DNA from: Podocnemis expansa
Taxonomy: Eukaryota > Chordata > Testudines > Podocnemididae
Direction: 5' to 3'
Assembly: GCA_007922195.1 (NCBI GenBank)
Contig: ML681997.1
Location: forward strand, 14,702,260-14,766,259
DNA length: 64,000 nt
A model generated the notes under the pieces. It worked only from the letters and a program-made list of their open reading frames with translations, did not search any database and was not told the DNA's origin. Position 1 is the stretch's first letter; every line of letters starts with the position of its first letter. Made by a program: the position numbers and the translations under genes. Shown here in pieces: positions 1 to 12,393 of the stretch.

Positions 1-36
1 TGTTCACTCCTGTCTCCGCTTCTCCCAGTCACACAA

Positions 37-595
37 AGAATGTTTACATTACCCAGCATTTTCAAAAAAACTTTTTTCAGGATAAGTATTTTGAAATAAT
101 TATCTCAAAAAATCTTTTTTCCAAAAATGCTATTTCAGGACAACAGTCCATTGTTCCAAGATACTGCAGCTTTTTTTTCTTTTTTTCTTTTTCTTTTTTT
201 TCTTTTTTGAAAAAGAAAGTCTACACTGGACTTTCTTTTTAGAAAAAAGGCAAGGCAATAGATGAGATAGGGAGGCTTGTTTTGTTTTGTTTTGTTTTGT
301 TAAATAAAAGTCTTTGCTGTGTCCAGGGATGGCTTTTTTCAAAAAAGCTACCTCGAAAAAGGCTTTTTATTTAAAAAAAGCTGGCGGGTTTAGCTTTTTT
401 GAAAAAGCAGTCTGGTGTAGACTTTCTTTTTCAGAAAAAAATAAAAGCTGCAGTATTTTGGGACAATGAGTGGTCCCTGGACTGTTGTCCCAAAACAGAA
501 TTTTTTGAAAGAAAGTTTTTTTGAGATAATTATTTCAAAATACTTATCCTGAAAAACAGTTTTTTTTTGAAATTGCAGGGAAATGTAGATATAGC
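37..595. mobile_element. Long-hairpin MITE (shares ends with the Harbinger-like MITEs below)
   Basis: The two halves are reverse complements over nearly their whole length: the arm at about 41-235 (TTACATTACCCAGC, then GGATAAGTATTTTGAAATAATTA) pairs with the arm at about 420-590. The interior is filled with T-run/A-run palindromic words of the type CTTTTTTGAAAAAG. The right end reads, on the minus strand, GGCTATATCTACATTT, like the ends of the MITEs at 14192, 30523 and 61770. There is no coding capacity; the short frames here run through homopolymers. The left boundary is approximate and I could not fix a target duplication. Confidence 0.7.
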
Positions 596-1423
596 CACAC
601 TGAACACATGGATTCTTCTCACTGCAATTCTGTGGCTGCTGCTCTCATGGCATCTGACCACAGCAGCAGTAGAAAACCGAGTGGAGTATGCTCAGTGCAA
701 GCACCCACTTAATGTCCAGATGTTTCTGGACCTGGGCAGCCAAATCTGCCCTGCAACATAACCCAGCCTTAAGAGATCCCTAAAAGAGACAGCTCCTTTA
801 ATTAGGCATATGGGTTACACATATCAGGGCTTTGAAAACAAAGCTGTATAAGAAACTTAACAAAACCTTTCCCTCTTAATATTATTGCTGCCTAGGAAGA
901 ATGATCACTGCAAAAATTTATCCATTTGTTTTTCCTTTTCTGGCTTCAGAGTATGGCTAGAGAGGCTAAGAGCTTGTCAGTTAAGGCCAGATCCCCAAAG
1001 AAGCTCAACACCACCAAATGTTGAGATCATCTGATGGCTCATGTTAGGCATAGCTGTCGATCTTACAGACTTTTGGCCAGCTCCCCAGCTACAGAAAGTC
1101 AGCATTTACATGAGCTGAGATTCCAATAGCTGCCTAGTTTTACCAAGAATAAATGTTAATGCATCTGAGACTATCCATGTGATTGGTGTGCACTTAAATC
1201 TCTACTAAAATGATTCTGATGTAGCTACTGTTGCCAGGACAACATTATTTAAAATCCCCAGTGCACAAAATCCATGTAGAACTTACAATTGTTAGTTTAA
1301 ATTGCTCTAATTTCCAGAAACTTGTAATCATTGCAGGATATTCTTTAATTTACCAAGTTCATTTAATCTAATTCACAGATTTTTATTACTATTGATATTA
1401 CAGAGGCATCCTATACAAATATA
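596..1423. other. Unassigned single-copy-looking sequence
   Basis: Mixed-composition DNA. The short plus-strand frame that enters it from position 567 has no recognisable domain and begins inside the MITE, so I do not call it a gene. Confidence 0.5.
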
Positions 1424-1542
1424 AAGCAAGAGAGAACCTCTCTCTTAAAGAGCTTACACCTAAAAAATTAAGTCAGATGCAGTCAGATGAGTGGTTGAAA
1501 GTCACATTGCAGGCACAAGGCTGGAACCTATTTCTCCTAAGT
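1424..1542 (-). repeat. Possible MIR-type SINE relic (antisense)
   Basis: The phrase CTTAAAGAGCTTACACCTAA resembles the antisense 3' tail of amniote MIR elements, followed by a diverged match to the MIR core (GTCACATTGCAGGCACAAGG, then GGAACCTA). It is very degenerate and ends at the hAT MITE. Confidence 0.4.
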
Positions 1543-1654
1543 CAGTGTTTCTCAGCTACTGATATATGGACCAGCACCTGTTCCTGAGATTTCCCTGACA
1601 CAGTTTAGTAAGGCAGCAAGCTGGTTCCTGACATCAAGAGGCTGAAAAACACTG
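1543..1654. mobile_element. hAT-type MITE, 112 bp, with 8-bp target duplication
   Basis: Terminal inverted repeats CAGTGTTTCTCAGC and GCTGAAAAACACTG pair with one mismatch. The element is flanked by the identical 8-mer TCCTAAGT at 1535-1542 and 1655-1662, which is the target-duplication length of the hAT superfamily. No transposase is encoded, so it would have moved only with a transposase supplied in trans. Confidence 0.85.
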
Positions 1655-1869
1655 TCCTAAGTTCCAAAGGGGTAGTAGCCTTGTTAGTCTAGTTCAGCAA
1701 AACAAACAAGGCATCCTGTGGCACTTTTAAAGATTAACAAATTTATTTATCACATGAATTTTAAAGAGTCTGATGAAGTGGGGTTTTCTCCCACAAAACC
1801 TCTTGCAATAAATAAGCTTGTTAGTCTTTAAGAGTGCCACAGGACTTCTTGTTTGTTTTACTGTCCTAG
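1651..1869. mobile_element. Penelope-like element, small head-to-head inverted pair
   Basis: The left part (about 1662-1765, minus) begins TTCCAAAGGGGTAGTAGCC, the complement of the Penelope 3' terminus. The right part (about 1768-1859, plus) runs from TCTGATGAAGTGGGG through the GTTAGTCTTTAAGAGTGCC block and stops near CTTCTTGTTTG, short of the terminal segment. The 5' sides therefore meet in the middle. The whole lies between ACTGTCCTAAG (1651-1661) and ACTGTCCTAG (1860-1869), an apparent 9-11 bp target duplication. The left copy of that repeat overlaps the end of the neighbouring hAT MITE, so the Penelope pair came second. Nothing is coded. Confidence 0.75.
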
Positions 1870-2231
1870 CTCAACAGGTAATCTACATTTGAGCTGGAAG
1901 ATGTAGTTTCTAGCTTGAGTAGATGCAGCACTAACCCTGCTTGCATGCCAGCAAATAGCAATATGTCAGCTGGAACGTGAGCAGCTTCTTGGGCTGGTCC
2001 CTCTAAGTACAGTCCTGCCTGATCACCACCACACACATTTGTACCGCTAGCCCAATCTGCCACACCACCTATTTGTATTGCTAGTTTGAACAGAGATAGC
2101 ACAGGTACCTCTACATGAAGTGGGAATCACCCCATTTGGCACACATGGAGACATACCCATAGCCTACAACCCTATCTACTAGAACATATTACCTTACTGA
2201 GAATAGGCTAAAGGCCTAATCCCACATTGCT
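1870..2231. other. Unassigned sequence
   Basis: No repeat or reading frame recognised. The 78-residue minus frame at 1866-2102 has no domain I know. Confidence 0.5.
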
Positions 2232-2415
2232 ATCAGAGAATCATAGAAGATTAGGGTTGTCAGGGATCTCATGAGGTCATTTAGTCCCACCCTCTGCTCA
2301 AAGTAGGACCAGCACCAACTCAATCATAACAGCCAGGGCTTTGTCAAGCCACACCTTAAAACCCAATAAGGACGGAGATTCCACCACCTCTCTAAGTAGC
2401 CCATTTTTGTGCTGT
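2232..2415 (-). mobile_element. CR1 LINE 3' end fragment (antisense)
   Basis: Starts AGAATCATAGAAGATTAGGG, the complement of the CR1 terminal ATTCTATG repeats, then runs through the conserved block with AGGTCATTTAGTCCCACCCT and the C-terminal codons of ORF2 (CTTTGTCAAGCC ... GATTCCACCACCTC). It ends after about 180 bp, the usual 5'-truncated state of CR1 copies. Confidence 0.85.
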
Positions 2416-4439
2416 CTACGAAGGCAAAGCATGGGCCTGTGCGAGGTTCCAAAAACATGGTGCCTACAGGCTGAACCTTCCAAGAAAAAGTGCTGTTATT
2501 TTTCAGGGTGAAATTCCCCTTGACACTTAATAATTTATTTATGATCTCTCATTTGCATGGCTTGCCTGAAGGTGGTGGTAGGGGCTAGGGAGCTGCAAGG
2601 ATCACAGCTTCAGTTACAGAAAGTCTCATTATTGTTGGAATAGAAATGTCAACTTGAGAATAAGATGACCTTAAATAGAGAATTTTCCATTGCCCAACTT
2701 AGCCACAGCACAGGGGTGGGGGGGAGAGGGTGAGGAGAGGAGATAAGTTAGCTGTCTAAAATCATTTTAAAATGGCGCTATTTGCCTCAGGCAGAAAGAA
2801 AAACACTTGTCTGTATGGTCTCATTTACTGGCAAGAATTTGTTCTTGGACATATTCAGCCCCCAGCCTGGTAATGAGCCCATCTCTGTGTAAACTAGCTC
2901 TTTAGTATTCACTTTTACTAGACCCCAAAATACTCATGAGCCACTTCTTAAAATATGAAACTACTGACCTTGGATCATGAATGTAACTAAATGTACTACA
3001 TTAAAAAAACCCATAGATGAAAACAGCATCTCCAGATTTTAACTTGTATTCTAGCAAAACTGAATTAAATTACTCCTAAAGTTAATTTACAAAACTCTAT
3101 TTGCAAGCATAAAAAGCTAATGTAACATCCCAAAAACTGGTATTACATGTCCACATGTCATGTGCTTTGGGAATATCTGATCCAATTCACAGCTCATAAA
3201 TGCCTAATTAAAGCAAGCTAGGTACAGCAGTTTTAATTGGTCCATTGTATCATTTGTTTTACAGTGCTTTTGAACCCTTGTTCAATAGTCACATCTGAAA
3301 CACCCCCGTTCACTGGAAGGAAAAAAGAAAGTAAAAGATTCTTAGCAATTTAAAGATAAGTAGGAATTCAATAATTGCTGCATGTACAGCAATGTGTAAA
3401 TGGCTGGTTGCTTGTTAACATATAAATCTGGGTTTTAAAACATCACTAATTAGACAGAATTTATTTATTGGTTACATGGACTAACAGTGCTGGAAAAATA
3501 GGTAATTTGCAAGAAAGTCCTGCATAGTTTTAGAGTCAGTCAAAAAGTTTAAACAGCTAAACTGGCAAAACAGAATAGCGCAGTCGGAGTGTCTAATGGA
3601 ATCCTTTGTGCCCCCCACCCTGCAATTTTTTAAAAAATTATTATCACTGCTGAGTTTTAGAATACACTACAAAAGTGAAAAAGAAAAGTTTAATAAAGAT
3701 TTCTTATGGTTAAATCAGTTTACATCTAATAATTGATAAAGCAAATTCAATTCCTAATTATTTATGAACCAGCATCAGGGAGTTTATTACTTTGATTACT
3801 CACTAATCATTTCCCGTAAATGCAGTGACCAAAAAATCCCATATAATCAATAAAGTAGTAAATTCCGGATTTAAATCATGGCACCTTGTATTCTTGAATA
3901 AACCTTTGGGTAATTTACAAAGGCTGTTGAATTTTATAGTAAGTGTTTTTCAAACCAAGCTGGATTCTAAACAATAATGACTTTTTAATGTGGATCTGTG
4001 ATTACATTGTCATAGTGAAATACGACAGTCTTTGACTGCATTCGAAATGAGGCAGAGCCTGAATTACTCCAAAGGCATAGATTACCATAGCCTCAGGTAA
4101 AGCAATCTTCATAAATTAAACTCCAATCTAAAGTGACCTGTCACTATAAACCTGTTGCTACTGCTAGTAACTTAAATTTCAGTGTACAATTTGTAAACAT
4201 GTTCTTTTCTTATTGTTCCAATGGGGAATAGTTACTTTGCTAAAGTGCTTTAAAGTGATTAGAGTGGGAAAATAGCATTACACAAATATTTTGTGGGTTT
4301 TGTTTCCATAATTCTGAAGAGCTGGTGTTTCGGAAAATGCACTTTGTTTTCTGCTATGTTTAACGTCATTAAGATATTTAAAGCTTTCAACTATAGGAGC
4401 CTTTGAAGGGAGACATTCACAGCAAGTGACACCTCCTTG
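2416..4439. other. Unassigned AT-rich sequence
   Basis: About 2 kb without any open frame worth reporting or a repeat I recognise. Homeodomain-type ATTA/TAAT cores are frequent between 3000 and 4330, as expected from AT richness. Could be ordinary intergenic DNA or hold conserved non-coding elements; a comparison with other turtles would tell. Confidence 0.45.
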
Positions 4440-4948
4440 TGGCTACATCTATGGATTGCCTTTCATATGCTCTATCACTCCCTTTGATCAATTACTCACA
4501 CTGGAACCACCCTCTCACTGTCTTCATAGCAGGGTGTTTCCTCCAGCCAAGTCACTCTACTTTTACCCTTCCGGCATATGACAGTCCCCTGAGACTAGCT
4601 GTCTGATTGGCTTCTCTCAATTCTGTACCACTTTTCAGTGGCTTCTAGGGGAACCCAGGCCTGCCCCCTATTGTGAGTTCCTGCCCACAGACCCTATATT
4701 GAGTAGCCATGGTCTGATCAGCTGCTGCTCCCTGCCTGTCCTCAGATGGGGGCGTGGCCTGCAGTCAGGGGGGCGGGGCCTGGCCAGTGCCCCGGGGCCT
4801 TCCTCGGGGCAGCGACGCTCCTGGTGTTCACACCTCATCCCAGAGCCTTAGACAGAAGTAACAGTGACAGCTCTTTCTTTTAGGCAGAACACATTTAACA
4901 GATTTTCCTTGTATAGATTCAGCTATACTTCAGTGAGGTTTAGGGCTG
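4440..4948. other. Short GC-rich patch in unassigned sequence
   Basis: GC rises sharply at about 4735-4830 (GGGGGCGTGGCC, GGGGCGGGGCCTGG, CCCCGGGGCC). The patch is only about 100 bp and has few CpG, so it is too small for a promoter CpG island. It could belong to an unrecognised repeat into which the neighbouring LTR inserted. Confidence 0.4.
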
Positions 4949-4952
4949 CTAT

Positions 4953-5724
4953 TGTAACCCATGTGCCTAAATAGGTGCAATCTCTTTTAGGGACCCTTAT
5001 GGCTGGGTTATGTTGCTGGGTAGATTTTGCAGCCCAGAAACCAGAAACTTCTGGTAAGAGGGTGAGGGAGCACACTGAGCATGCTCCACAAGTTTTATTG
5101 TTGTGCTGGAGTTGCATACCCAGGGAGAAGCCTGAGAAGAGAAGCCTGGAGAGGAGCAAACAGAGAGCTGCAGAGGACATTGGCTAAGGGACTCAGTGAA
5201 AGGAGCTGAGCAGGAGTGGACTGCAGGATGTTTTCTCCCTGCTTTGGACTGCTTTGCAGGGGAGTTGTCTGCAGTGGAACTGAGAGTTGGATGGCCAGTG
5301 ACTTGATTGCATGGTGCTGGGTGCACAGGAGGAAGAAAGGACTGCATGGCATCTGCCTGAAGATTCCTGCAGCTAGAGAGGATGAGGAATGCTTTCGTTC
5401 TGCATTCAAGCCCCAAGGACTTAAAAGACTGCAATTGAGATAAGGGTGACTCCACCTGAACTTTGGGACTCTTGGGTTTCTTACTATTTTGTTTAAATGT
5501 ATTATGGTTCTTTAGGATAAGGTGTGTTTAGTTAGTTAATAAAGTTCATTGTTACGTTTCTGTTGACTAATAGTTTAATGTGGATGGAAACTCTGAGCAG
5601 TCTTCGCTGTGAGTCCTTTTAACAACTGGATCCTGGCTCTCCAGTTGCTTTCATCAGGGGTTTTCTCTGTGAGGCACTGGAGAGGGGCAATTGAATGAAT
5701 TTGAGCCCACCCTAGCAGGTTACA
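4953..5724 (+). mobile_element. Solo LTR of an LTR retrotransposon, 772 bp
   Basis: The sequence begins TGTAACCC and ends GGTTACA, so the ends are TG...CA within a 7-bp inverted repeat, the standard form of long terminal repeats. It is flanked by the same 4-mer, CTAT, at 4949-4952 and 5725-5728, an integrase-type target duplication. A polyadenylation signal sits in the last third, giving the plus orientation. There is no internal gag/pol and no second LTR, so this is what remains after LTR-LTR recombination. I cannot tell Gypsy-type from endogenous-retrovirus type without the internal part. Overlapping frames of 60-150 codons on both strands have no viral or cellular domain. Confidence 0.75.
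5538..5543 (+). promoter_or_regulatory. Polyadenylation signal AATAAA of the solo LTR
   Basis: AATAAA followed by GTTCATTGTTACG, about 180 bp before the LTR end. This position suits the R/U5 side of a plus-strand LTR. Confidence 0.55.
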
Positions 5725-5728
5725 CTAT

Positions 5729-8459
5729 GACATATACTTAGCCAACAGTATGCACATTTTCAGAAGTGACTACAGAGATTAGGTGCCTGAGTTTTGGGTT
5801 CTTAGGCTCACAAAGGGTTTGGGGTTTTTTTAAATTTGTTTTTAAAAGCTAAAAATTATGAGTCCTGAACTGAACATTCAGAAAGAGAAATATTCAGAAT
5901 TTTCAAAGCAATTCTGAAGCATTCAAAATTCAAAATCTAGCAGGTTTTGAAAATTTAGACCATTGTGAATATTATGTTAGCATGTCTAAAATCTATCAAA
6001 CGGCTTTCACAGGACACCTTAATTCTGGTATTTCCTAACTTCTGCAGTGCTTTATTTGCAACCTTAATAATGCTCCTTCAATGTAATTTTTGGTGTGTAA
6101 TAGGTATATGAAGTCATGTCAAGTTAGGGAACCCAAGCAGTGTGAAATATTTATATTATATTATAATGAAGGTCTTTTTCTGAGTTGTGTAAATACAACT
6201 TTAGCTGATTATTTTTTTTGTGGAATTTCAAATTGATATTTAATTAAAAAACAATACATTTTCAAATTGCATTTACAGAGCAACTCTTTCTGAACTGCAG
6301 CCTTGCCCAACTTAGGCAGAGTGCATTTTTACTGCTGAAGTGTTAACCCAGGACTTTTTATATTTTTATGGTATTTTCTGTTGTTAATAGAAGACCTTTT
6401 ACTATGATAACATGAAAAGCACCACTAGAAAAATCAAAGCAGGTTAGTTATGAACTTACATAGTCACAAGTCAAGAAATCATCACCCAGTGCCTGAATCT
6501 ATGATATGTCAAATTGCATAAAAATCAACATTATCTATCATTCATGAAAATATTTCAGTCAGCTTCTCCTGGCCTGTTGTGTAAAGGTGTTTACTGGGTT
6601 TAAATGACTCTAACATTGCCGTTTCCATCTGTCTTTTGCCTGCTTTCTCACTGCTGTGCTAATTGTTTGTCTTCCAGTATGTAACCTGTCACCCCTCCAA
6701 GATAATCACCCTACCCATGAATGCAGTGTTCATCCTCTCAAAACCATCACCTCAGCTGGTGTAGTTAGTCGTGTGGCATATGCAGATGAGCGGAAAATAC
6801 CTGATTGACTTGGCTCTAGAACACTTTCATTTTTCCTGCTAAGCAGCACAGCAAGTTGCATCATCTCTGTCAAGGTTTTCCACTCCACTGAAATGACTCT
6901 GAGAATTGCTTCCAAGACATTTAAGATTTGGCTTCTTTTGGCTCAGAAACATTCCCAGCTGTGTAATAAATGTGCAAACAGGGTCCCCCCGCACACCCCA
7001 GCTGTTTCATACATTCAATGTTTTGCAACCAACACATATCGCAAAATACAAATCCAGTTTCATATCATACAGCTTGTTATCGATAGCAGCTACTATGTTC
7101 CTGCCACCACCAACACAGCAATCAATCAAGACAAGAAGGATCACAGTATGTAAAGAATAATAATAATTATAAAAAGACAATGGTTTCAAAGCCAAAGGTT
7201 ATGTGAAAATGTACTAATATAAACAATCAGATTGTGAACTCCTCCATCTTTGATATAATCCATTCATTCACTTGGTCTGATGTGTCTGTAAACTTCACCC
7301 AACCCTTCCCTTTTGCAGACAGTCTTGCTATGATACACTGTTTTTTAATACAAAATAGTTGAAATGATAAGAAATGAGGCCTTAGGTTACAAAATAACAT
7401 CCAAACTTCATTGCAGGTTACTGGCAGTATTAAAGCAGTGTAAACCCCTCTGCAAGGCCCTGGTGATGGAAAGTCCACCAAGGGAGAAGACTGCAGCATC
7501 TGAAAGGGAGCACAGTCTTTCTTTCTGATGGGGCTGTGAGCATCTTGAGGTCAGCACAACCTCAACAGAAGATGACCAAAGAAGGCTGTGTGGAAGCAGA
7601 GCAATTGCCACACCCTTTGAATCTCCTGCAGCAAATGAAAGCTCTCTGTAGAAGACATTCATGGAAGATGTTAGCAAAAAGGCCATTTGCCTTATCTCAG
7701 GGTGAATTCAGGAGGCACATTGGCACAGGGAATGTGTTATTTCCATTTCTCTGCACCAGTGCCAGTGAGTCAGTCCCCACGTCAGACAAACACATATTTT
7801 AAAGGGCTAGAAGCATGATAATGTTGTTTCCAAAGCCTCATTTTCTTTATCTGCTTTGACTCCTTTGGGGAACTGTTTGTAAAATAAGTGCTCTCCCCTC
7901 TTCTTGTAGCTAGCAAAGGACCTTCTGCCTCTAGCAGAAAGCACACTGTTACCAAAGCACTCAACACATATTGACTGCAGGCACTTGCTTGTTTGCTCTG
8001 CCACCAAGAACATCAATTGGCTTCTGCTGTCATTATTGATCCAAAGAAAGATGATTTTTGTAAGAACTGTGAATGCATTACATTGGATCAGGTAAAGCAA
8101 TAACCAATGTAACAGGCACACAAGTGAAAGCAGAAAAAAGGAAACAACATCACCACCACCGGTCACACCAATGGTGTTTTTGGCTTCTGCTGTGATATGT
8201 AGAAGAAAGCTTCAGAATGGGTGCCGGCTACCCACTATGTACGTGAGGAGAAGCCAAGTGTTTTCTTTCTATGTGTGGAAGGAAGAAACTCATTAGACTA
8301 TGACAAGTTTCTGGTCTGAGCAATACTGCACATGTAATCTCATTATCTCTACTGGGGAATTGCAGGAGTATGTGTGTAAAACAAGATTTTATGGATGTAG
8401 TTCAGCCACTAAGCATTAATGGATTGATAATGGGTGTGCTCATTTGTTGTTTTCTGATT
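5729..8459. other. Unassigned AT-rich sequence
   Basis: No repeat identified. Frames of 60-120 codons at 6730-8166 overlap one another on both strands, lack domains and show no splice-site pattern I would trust, so none is called a gene. Confidence 0.45.
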
Positions 8460-8535
8460 TAGAGTTGGATCCTCCTCTGGTGTAAAACGAAATAGGTCCT
8501 CAGAAGCACACTGAGTTACCCCAGTGGAAGATCTG
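8460..8535. repeat. Possible ancient amniote palindromic repeat
   Basis: GGATCCTCCTCTGGTGTAAAAC at the left and CAGTGGAAGATCTGATC at the right look like a decayed copy of the GATCC...CTGGTGTAAATC family also seen at 19101 and 52850. Confidence 0.3.
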
Positions 8536-10148
8536 ATCTGATCACTATTTAAACTTTAGCTTTTTCAATTTTGCATTCACTGGATAACTTATTACTGCAT
8601 TTTCTGAAAGTTTGTATGTGCACATGCTGGGAATGTAACCAGAATCTGAAATGCTTTTTGTGTTCCTCAGAGAAATAGGTGGACTGATTCAAAAGGTAAG
8701 AACCGAGCCCAGGGCCTTTACCCAATCTCTAGAAGAGAACCTTTCTAAAGATGCTCAGTTTCCCCTGTCCCCCATAATTTATCATCTGCATATACCTCAC
8801 CTTCTGGATTCTGGTCTGGACCAGAGATGCAACTACTCAAGAGCCATGAGAGAAGCTGACTATGTGGTATTTTCAGTCTGACAGAAAGTAGAAAATGTCA
8901 GCTTGTAAGAGAGCCTGCTCAAGATTTCTAGCCTAGTTTTATGAACCAAAGATTTGATCCTGCATTCCTTATATACCCCCAAATTCCTGTTGGCTTCAAG
9001 CTGACTTTATTGGGGCATAAGAAATGCAGATCAGGGTTCCTAGATTGTTCTATTAAAAATCATATGGCCATCCAAAATTCTGCAAGCTTATGTGAAAATA
9101 AAATCAGAACCTCCTGAGATTCACTCACCACTAGATCAGCCGTTATGGAAAACAGGGCCTTCGTTATCCTCAGCATCAACACTAAATGCCTGTTATACTA
9201 AGAAACATGGATATGCACACTTAATTCCTTGCTGGAAGGTCCTGTGGTGCTTTGGTGATGGTGAGGTGCTGCGCCACCACAGAGAGATGTCTGATAGGCA
9301 CAGTGACTTCCCAGGCTTCCTGGTGTGCAGGGACACTCGCCTAACACAGTGCACTGAGTAGGTACCATGTGTCCTCTCTGCCATTAACTAGCTCTAGCCC
9401 TTTTTCTCACTGCCTTTGCATTACACCAATATCTGGGAATTCAGAGAGCATGAGTTTTGTTCAGTCCATCATAGAGGTTGAAAACCTGAGATTTTTCAAA
9501 CCAGATCAATGGAGGGGTTGGTGCAGTTGCCATCATGGTGTAAATGGGGGAGAGAGGGTTGCATCTCCCTGGTTAAGGGGCTGCAGGGACCTCATTCAGG
9601 CCTGACAAAATCTGTGTCTTCCTTGCACCCCTATTAGTATCATCCCTAGGCACTATCAGAAATGCATGGGATCATCAAGACCTAGAAACACTCTGGCTAT
9701 GTCTCAGTACACCCTTCCTGCCACACCCCAAATCTGCCCACAGCCTGCTGGGGATTGCCCTCACCTCTGCAATGAGAGAGGGGCTGCAAGATTGCCTGAG
9801 AGCTGTTTGAATCACCCAAGGGACTGTGGAACCCCCGGAAAGGATCTTATACCAGCCCCATGGTTTCTCTGCACCATAGGCTCCAACCAGCATGAATCAT
9901 GCCCTTTCTCTACTCACCTCCTTGCAGACCTAAGAAGGGGCTGCGCCCAATCAGACCCAGAGTGGGTTTTATCTTATAAGATTTAGCAAACAATGATTTC
10001 CGCCCACCTGTCTGGATGTTACTCATAATAACTTCTTCTAAGGGAGGATGGCGGGAAGGGGCTGAGTCATCTGGGGACCGAGAAACTCACAGACATGTCA
10101 TGGCTTTTAGCAAAGAGACAGTCTACCTGAGAGTCACATCACAGGCCC
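8536..10148. other. Unassigned sequence
   Basis: Composition shifts to nearly even GC between about 9640 and 9985, where a 106-codon plus frame is open but shows no domain, signal peptide or homologue I recognise. Confidence 0.4.
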
Positions 10149-10149
<1 letters not shown>

Positions 10150-10196
<47 letters not shown>

Positions 10197-10206
10197 NNNN
10201 NNNNNN

Positions 10207-10256
<50 letters not shown>
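10150..10256. repeat. (CA)n microsatellite containing a 10-N assembly gap
   Basis: Pure AC dinucleotides on both sides of ten N at 10197-10206. True length is unknown because the gap lies inside the array. The two frames reading through it are artefacts. Confidence 0.97.
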
Positions 10257-10260
<4 letters not shown>

Positions 10261-12231
10261 GCATGAGGTGACAATCCACTGTGAGTTTTTCTTCTGTCAC
10301 TTTCCATCACAAGGAACGTGATATGGTAACACAGTGTGACACACACGGCACTGGAGTGTGTCATCAAGAAACCTGAAAGCATAGTGTTACCGCACACCTG
10401 CAGGTTATTTTCAGACTAAACTTTCCTTTTTTCCTTTTCCTTTTAACACCGGTAAGTGCTCCATAAGCTGCTAATCAGTGACTTACTTCTAAGCATATTC
10501 ATTTTTTTGGAAATCCAGCTGAGTATTTTAGACTTTATGCTGCAAGACTTTAGATTTAAAAAGAATGAACATGGCTAAAAAGGGAAAAAGGATCACTTTT
10601 CTGTTTTATTTTATATGTCTTATTTTGGCTTCACAATACCTTTACAATGGTGTAGAGGCCCAAACTAATTATTAGTCCCAACTCCACATCTAAGGAGATT
10701 TTTGAGTGATAATATAAGTATTTAAAATCCACTGATGTTGGTAATATTTAATCTTTTACATGCACATTTAAGGAGACTAAAGCTACAAAAATGAGTACAA
10801 GCCTAACCTTGAACTCCTTATACAAGGAGAAATGCTACTGCCCACAAACCCCAGTCTCGGTAGGTGCTGATGACTCTAAAGAAAGCAGAACCATTAGTGT
10901 TTCTATGTTCAGGATGCAAGTAGCAAGGACACGACACAGAGGGGGACTCTATATTCTCATGCTACTGTGATTTGCTCCATGGTGACTTTCCCTATGGCAA
11001 TGGAGAGATGAACTGAGGATTATGGAAAGGCAAACTGTGGGAAGAGGCTGCGAGCAGCATCTGGATGCACCTCTGTTGACCTATGGGTTTATAAGCAGCC
11101 AGTCATTGTGGTATCTAGTATTGCTATAAGAATCCATTGGTCTAAATCACCTTAAAGGGGAGCTCAGCTGTTTCTGCTTCTACTGTAGCTAACGTGTTGC
11201 AGTAATGGTTCTGGAGCACCCCACAGTTGCTCCACACCAAGATATTGGGTGCATGGGCCAATATCTTCTTGGAATCCATTTTATAATTAGTGATTATTGT
11301 TACTATTGAGATCCATTTTATTATTAGGAACCCCATCACTTGAATCATGTAGCATGACACCAGATACACCACTAGACAATGGGTTTTAGGGCACAATACT
11401 GCATTTGTAAGGAGTGAATTAATCAACCTAGTAATTTTTTTCCAGCTTTCATTTCTATTATATAACAACATTAATTTTAAATAAAATCAAGTGAGATAGG
11501 CTACTGAACATGTTACACCAACAGAAAGAGACAAAAATGCACTGCAAACAGATCAACAAAATCAATTCTGGCTCTAACTGACAGGGAAGGACTCAGCAAT
11601 GAGTAACTTGAAAAAAACAAGACAAGAATGAAAGTGGAATAGGCTAATAGAATTCTCTGATAGCAGAAAACTAGTGTCCATGGAGAGACGCTAAAAGAAT
11701 CACACATGTGCACTCATGCAAGATTTCTGTTGGGAGTGCATTCAACCACCTAGAATGAATGTCATCAGAAAAACCAGCAGTGGTCTCTGGTGCCACCGAC
11801 AAAAATGGAAGATTCCTACAAAGTACTCTGATTTTTATTTCTAATTGACCCAAACATGGTCCTATTGGTGCCAGTAGGAATGCTGTGATTGATTTCAACA
11901 AGACAAAGATTTAGTCAAATATTTATAATATTACACAGAGAAAGTCACAAACTACAGCTGAGATTTTTTGGTTCACACCTTCACAAGTCAAGCATTTGTC
12001 AGGCATTACAGAAGCCCTCCACCTTGACTCACTGAAGTTAAGAAAGTCATTATAAATAAAAGCAAAGGATAAAAAAGAATTTAAATGCACCCTGTGGATA
12101 AAATAACAAATGTGATTTTATATAGGACCAAAGCCTTTTGCTATCATGCCTTTTGAAGCATTTTGATGAAAGATGATGTGTGTGCATGGTAATGATAATA
12201 TCAGGTATAAAAATGTTATCTGTCTGCCAAA
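10257..12231. other. Unassigned sequence
   Basis: Nothing recognisable. Minus-strand frames at 11142-11901 of 66-109 codons lack any known motif. Confidence 0.45.
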
Positions 12232-12386
12232 GATCTCAAACTTCTTGGACATTGTCTATAAGTCTTGTAATGCCCCTGTGTGATAGGCAAGTATTATTAT
12301 ACCCATTTTACTAACCAAGACCGCGTTGGATGTCAATGTCAGAACTGGAAATGAAACTCAAGTATCCTGGCTTTCAGCCTTTTGCT
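12232..12386 (-). repeat. MIR/L2-type ancient retroposon relic (antisense)
   Basis: GTGATAGGCAAGTATTATTA followed by CCCATTTTACTAACCAAGAC and later AGTATCCTGGCTTTCAGCC match, with heavy divergence, the antisense of the widespread amniote MIR-type sequence (GAGGTAGG...CCCATTTTACAGA...TCCTGGC). Confidence 0.55.
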
Positions 12387-12393
12387 TTAGGTG

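Noticed and set aside
567..761. 64-codon frame with a hydrophobic N-terminus (possible secreted peptide)
   Set aside because: It starts inside the MITE arm and shows no family or splice context.
4735..4830. Possible CpG-island promoter
   Set aside because: Only about 100 bp long with few CpG and no gene downstream; an LTR follows.
4997..5455. 152-codon minus frame
   Set aside because: It runs antisense through the solo LTR, overlaps four other frames and has no domain.
10016..10397. Open frames on both strands of 81 and 87 codons
   Set aside because: They are translations of the (CA)n array and the N gap.
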